Part shown: in pieces, positions 62,086 to 64,000 of the stretch
Layout of the letters: every line of letters starts with the position of its first letter
How positions within the stretch are numbered: the first letter of the stretch is position 1
From: Forficula auricularia
Taxonomy: Eukaryota; Arthropoda; Insecta; Dermaptera; Forficulidae
Direction of reading: 5' to 3'
Length of the DNA: 64,000 bases
Assembly (NCBI GenBank): GCA_024734495.1
Contig: JALMQS010000153.1
Span: 38,074,568-38,138,567, forward strand
Notes under the pieces: model-generated
The model's input: only the letters and a program-made list of their open reading frames with translations
What the model was told of the DNA's origin: nothing
The model's database searches: none
Made by a program: the position numbers and the translations under genes

Positions 62086-64000
62086 TTCTTTTTAATGCAA
62101 TCGAATGCAAGAAGAAGCGCACCAGTAAAGAAGCAGCCCCCATGGATCTCGAAAGACCCTTGCTTTACCGAAGAGAAGGGAAAGTTGATTAAGTGAGAGG
62201 GTGGAGACGTAGGTGTTTATGCACTCGGGTTTTGAAGGTTTGAAGATTATAAGTGCTGGGAAAGATGGAGGCTGGGAGAGAGTTCCAGTTCCTTGAAGTC
62301 ATGGGGATATACGTATTGGCGAATGAAGTGGTCCGGCACTTTTCTAATTTGATCGCGAAAGAGTGTTGGGAGTCGGCAAAACGCGTGCTACGCGCAAAGC
62401 ATGCTTTGGGGGGGGGGATTATTGATTTTATCTCATCAGAGCACCTGCCGTGATAGTATCTATAGAAAAGGGAAAGGGCAGAGACATTTCTTCGATGAGC
62501 TAGCGAGTCGAGGGAGTCGGTGAGGGTAGAATCGTCAATTAGCCTGACGGCTCGTTTCTGAATTGCATCCAGGGTAGTAAGAGAATATTTTGAGGCTCCT
62601 CTCCATAGATGAGAGCCGTATTCGAGACAGGGGCGGATTTGGGCCTTGTAGATGGTGAGAAGATGTGGGGGCTTGAAAAATCGCTTGGACCTGAATAAGT
62701 AGCCAATCTTCCTTGCTGCAGATTTCGCCACAGAGGAGATGTGTTCATTCCAAGACAGGTCAGATGCGACAGAGACGCCCAACATGGATAGGCTGTCACA
62801 CATTTTCAGGGGATTCGAATCGAAGTGAATATCAGGGAAATTTTTATTTTCGCGCCTAGAAATTAGACAACATTGAGTCTTGTTTGCATTAAAGTTAACT
62901 AAATTTTGAGAGCCCCATTTATTCAGTTTGTCTAGGTCGAGAGTGATTGAGGAGGCAACATTGATTCGATTATTCGGGAGTGAGGGTTTGCCGTGCAGAG
63001 TGCTATCGTCGGCGTAACAGTGAGTGGGGTTTGACGTTTGATCGATAACGTCGTTTATATAAATTAGGAAGAGTGTGGAGGAGATTACAGAGCCTTGGGG
63101 AACACCAGCGTTTGTGGAGAACGATTCAGATGATATTCCATCCACCACAACTTTTATACTACGGTTTGTCAGAAAGCTTTCTATCCATTTGTGAAGTGTT
63201 GGTGTGAATCCAAAGGCTGTCAGTTTGGCAAGAAGATTTTTGTGCCAAACTTGGTCAAAAGCTTTTGAGATATCTAGAGCTACAGCGAGTGTTTCTTTTC
63301 CGGTCTCTAGAGTTTTGTTTCAGGTTTGGGTGATATAGGTTAAGATGTCTCCCGTGGAACGATTTTGTCTAAATCCATATTGCCTATAGTGAATTAATTT
63401 ATTATTTTCTAAGTGAGGAAGGACGTGTTGGTTTATACCCATTTTCATTATTTTGGAAAGAACAGAGGTGATCCCGATAGGTCTGTAATTAGAGATTTGT
63501 GAAGAGTCACCTTTTTTAGGAATAGGTGTGACTCTGGCTATTTTGAGCTTTTGGGGAATATGCCCGATTCGTAAGAGAGTTGGAATAGCTTGGATAAAAT
63601 AGGGGCAAGTTCAGGGGCGCATTTTTTAATGAGAATTGGTGGGATGTCATCCGGGCCAGTGGCGGAGTTGGATTTTAATTTTTTAATGGCTTTTATGATT
63701 ATTTGGGGCCTGAAATTTATTTTGCCCATGAGGTTGGTTTGGGGGGTATAAGTGGGCGGGTTAAGCCCTTTGTCATCTAAAGTGGAGTTAGTGGCGAAAT
63801 AGGAAGCTATGATTCAGTTTTTTCAGTGGGGGTCGTGGCCCCTGAACCATTTGGGTGAAAGAGGGGCGGAAGTGAGGGAGACGCGAAATTTCTATTTATT
63901 GCCTTGTGTAAAGAGAAAATGGCCCGTTTTCCATTGGGACAAGATGCGAGACGGTCAGCAATTCTCTGATCGAATAATTTTTTTGCCTCAGAGATAATTT
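62086..64000 (-). pseudogene. LINE-B non-LTR retrotransposon (CR1/Jockey-like), reverse transcriptase and 3' end
   Basis: Minus strand, running off the right edge. The 3' end with A-tail is at ~62090. The ORF's last ~375 codons are open from about 63320 to 62189: D-I-S-K-A-F-D, G-V-P-Q-G-S-V-I-S-S, the catalytic Y-A-D-D (about 63010), then a C-terminal thumb region. Upstream, the N-terminal RT part (S-N-S-A-T-G-P-D-D-I-P-P, 63729-63538) is separated by a frameshift near 63545 and one stop near 63320. It reads opposite to the exons in whose intron it lies. The clade call rests on motif style only. The copy is inactive. Confidence 0.85.

Overview
The window is AT-rich eukaryotic nuclear DNA, most likely from an insect. 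Evidence for this is spliced exons with GT/AG borders, a gypsy-group (errantivirus-like) endogenous retrovirus primed by tRNA-Ser, RTE-type and CR1/Jockey-like LINEs, tRNA-derived SINEs, Helitrons, Tc1/mariner, hAT and several TIR elements. The order of insect cannot be fixed from the sequence. There are no bacterial operons, CRISPR arrays or complete tRNA genes.

Host coding content is small. A terminal exon at 12631-13256 (+) encodes a very Asp-rich, acidic C-terminus ending in a basic tail. A Lys/Glu-rich repeat gene with a C-terminal membrane segment lies at 40650-43279 (+), with its frame broken several times. Two internal exons of one unrecognised + strand gene lie at 60324-60591 and 61681-61846, and their splice phases agree. 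A THAP zinc-finger fragment (57295-57447) and a hAT transposase C-terminal fragment (15072-15257, -) are probably transposon-derived.

The best defined mobile element is an LTR retrovirus at 27779-33917. Its two 252-bp LTRs look identical and it is flanked by the 4-bp duplication CACG. It has a tRNA-Ser primer site, gag, a -1 slippery heptamer, protease, integrase and env. It lacks the whole RT/RNase H region, and integrase changes frame near 31.4 kb. It therefore looks like a very recent but non-autonomous insertion. It landed in one arm of an older foldback, and the other arm preserves the empty site.

The rest is dense, nested repeats. The dominant theme is palindromic (foldback) elements at 0.4, 4.6-4.9, 6.6, 8.1, 10.1, 15.5, 19.2, 21.9, 22.9, 26.7, 34, 44, 48.5, 49.9, 54-55 and 60.7-61.1 kb. 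Many carry a short motif of the form CTGANGA-N-stem-GAAAC with a self-complementary run after GAAA. This resembles the minimal hammerhead ribozymes reported in Penelope-like elements. Three of the foldbacks share a 30-nt flanking motif while their arms differ from one another.

Other families are: (i) Helitron-like elements (7260-8052, 51011-51756 and decayed copies) with a 3' hairpin and a CTRR end; (ii) a ~700-bp dispersed repeat, Rep-A, in five main copies; (iii) CCGACTTC foldbacks, one cleanly nested in a Helitron-like block; (iv) an 8-bp-TSD MITE family, one copy of which has grown a 20-bp minisatellite; (v) a perfect 27-bp-TIR MITE; (vi) a TTAA-TSD MITE; (vii) a LINE (LINE-B) with four 3'-end copies, the largest running off the right edge.
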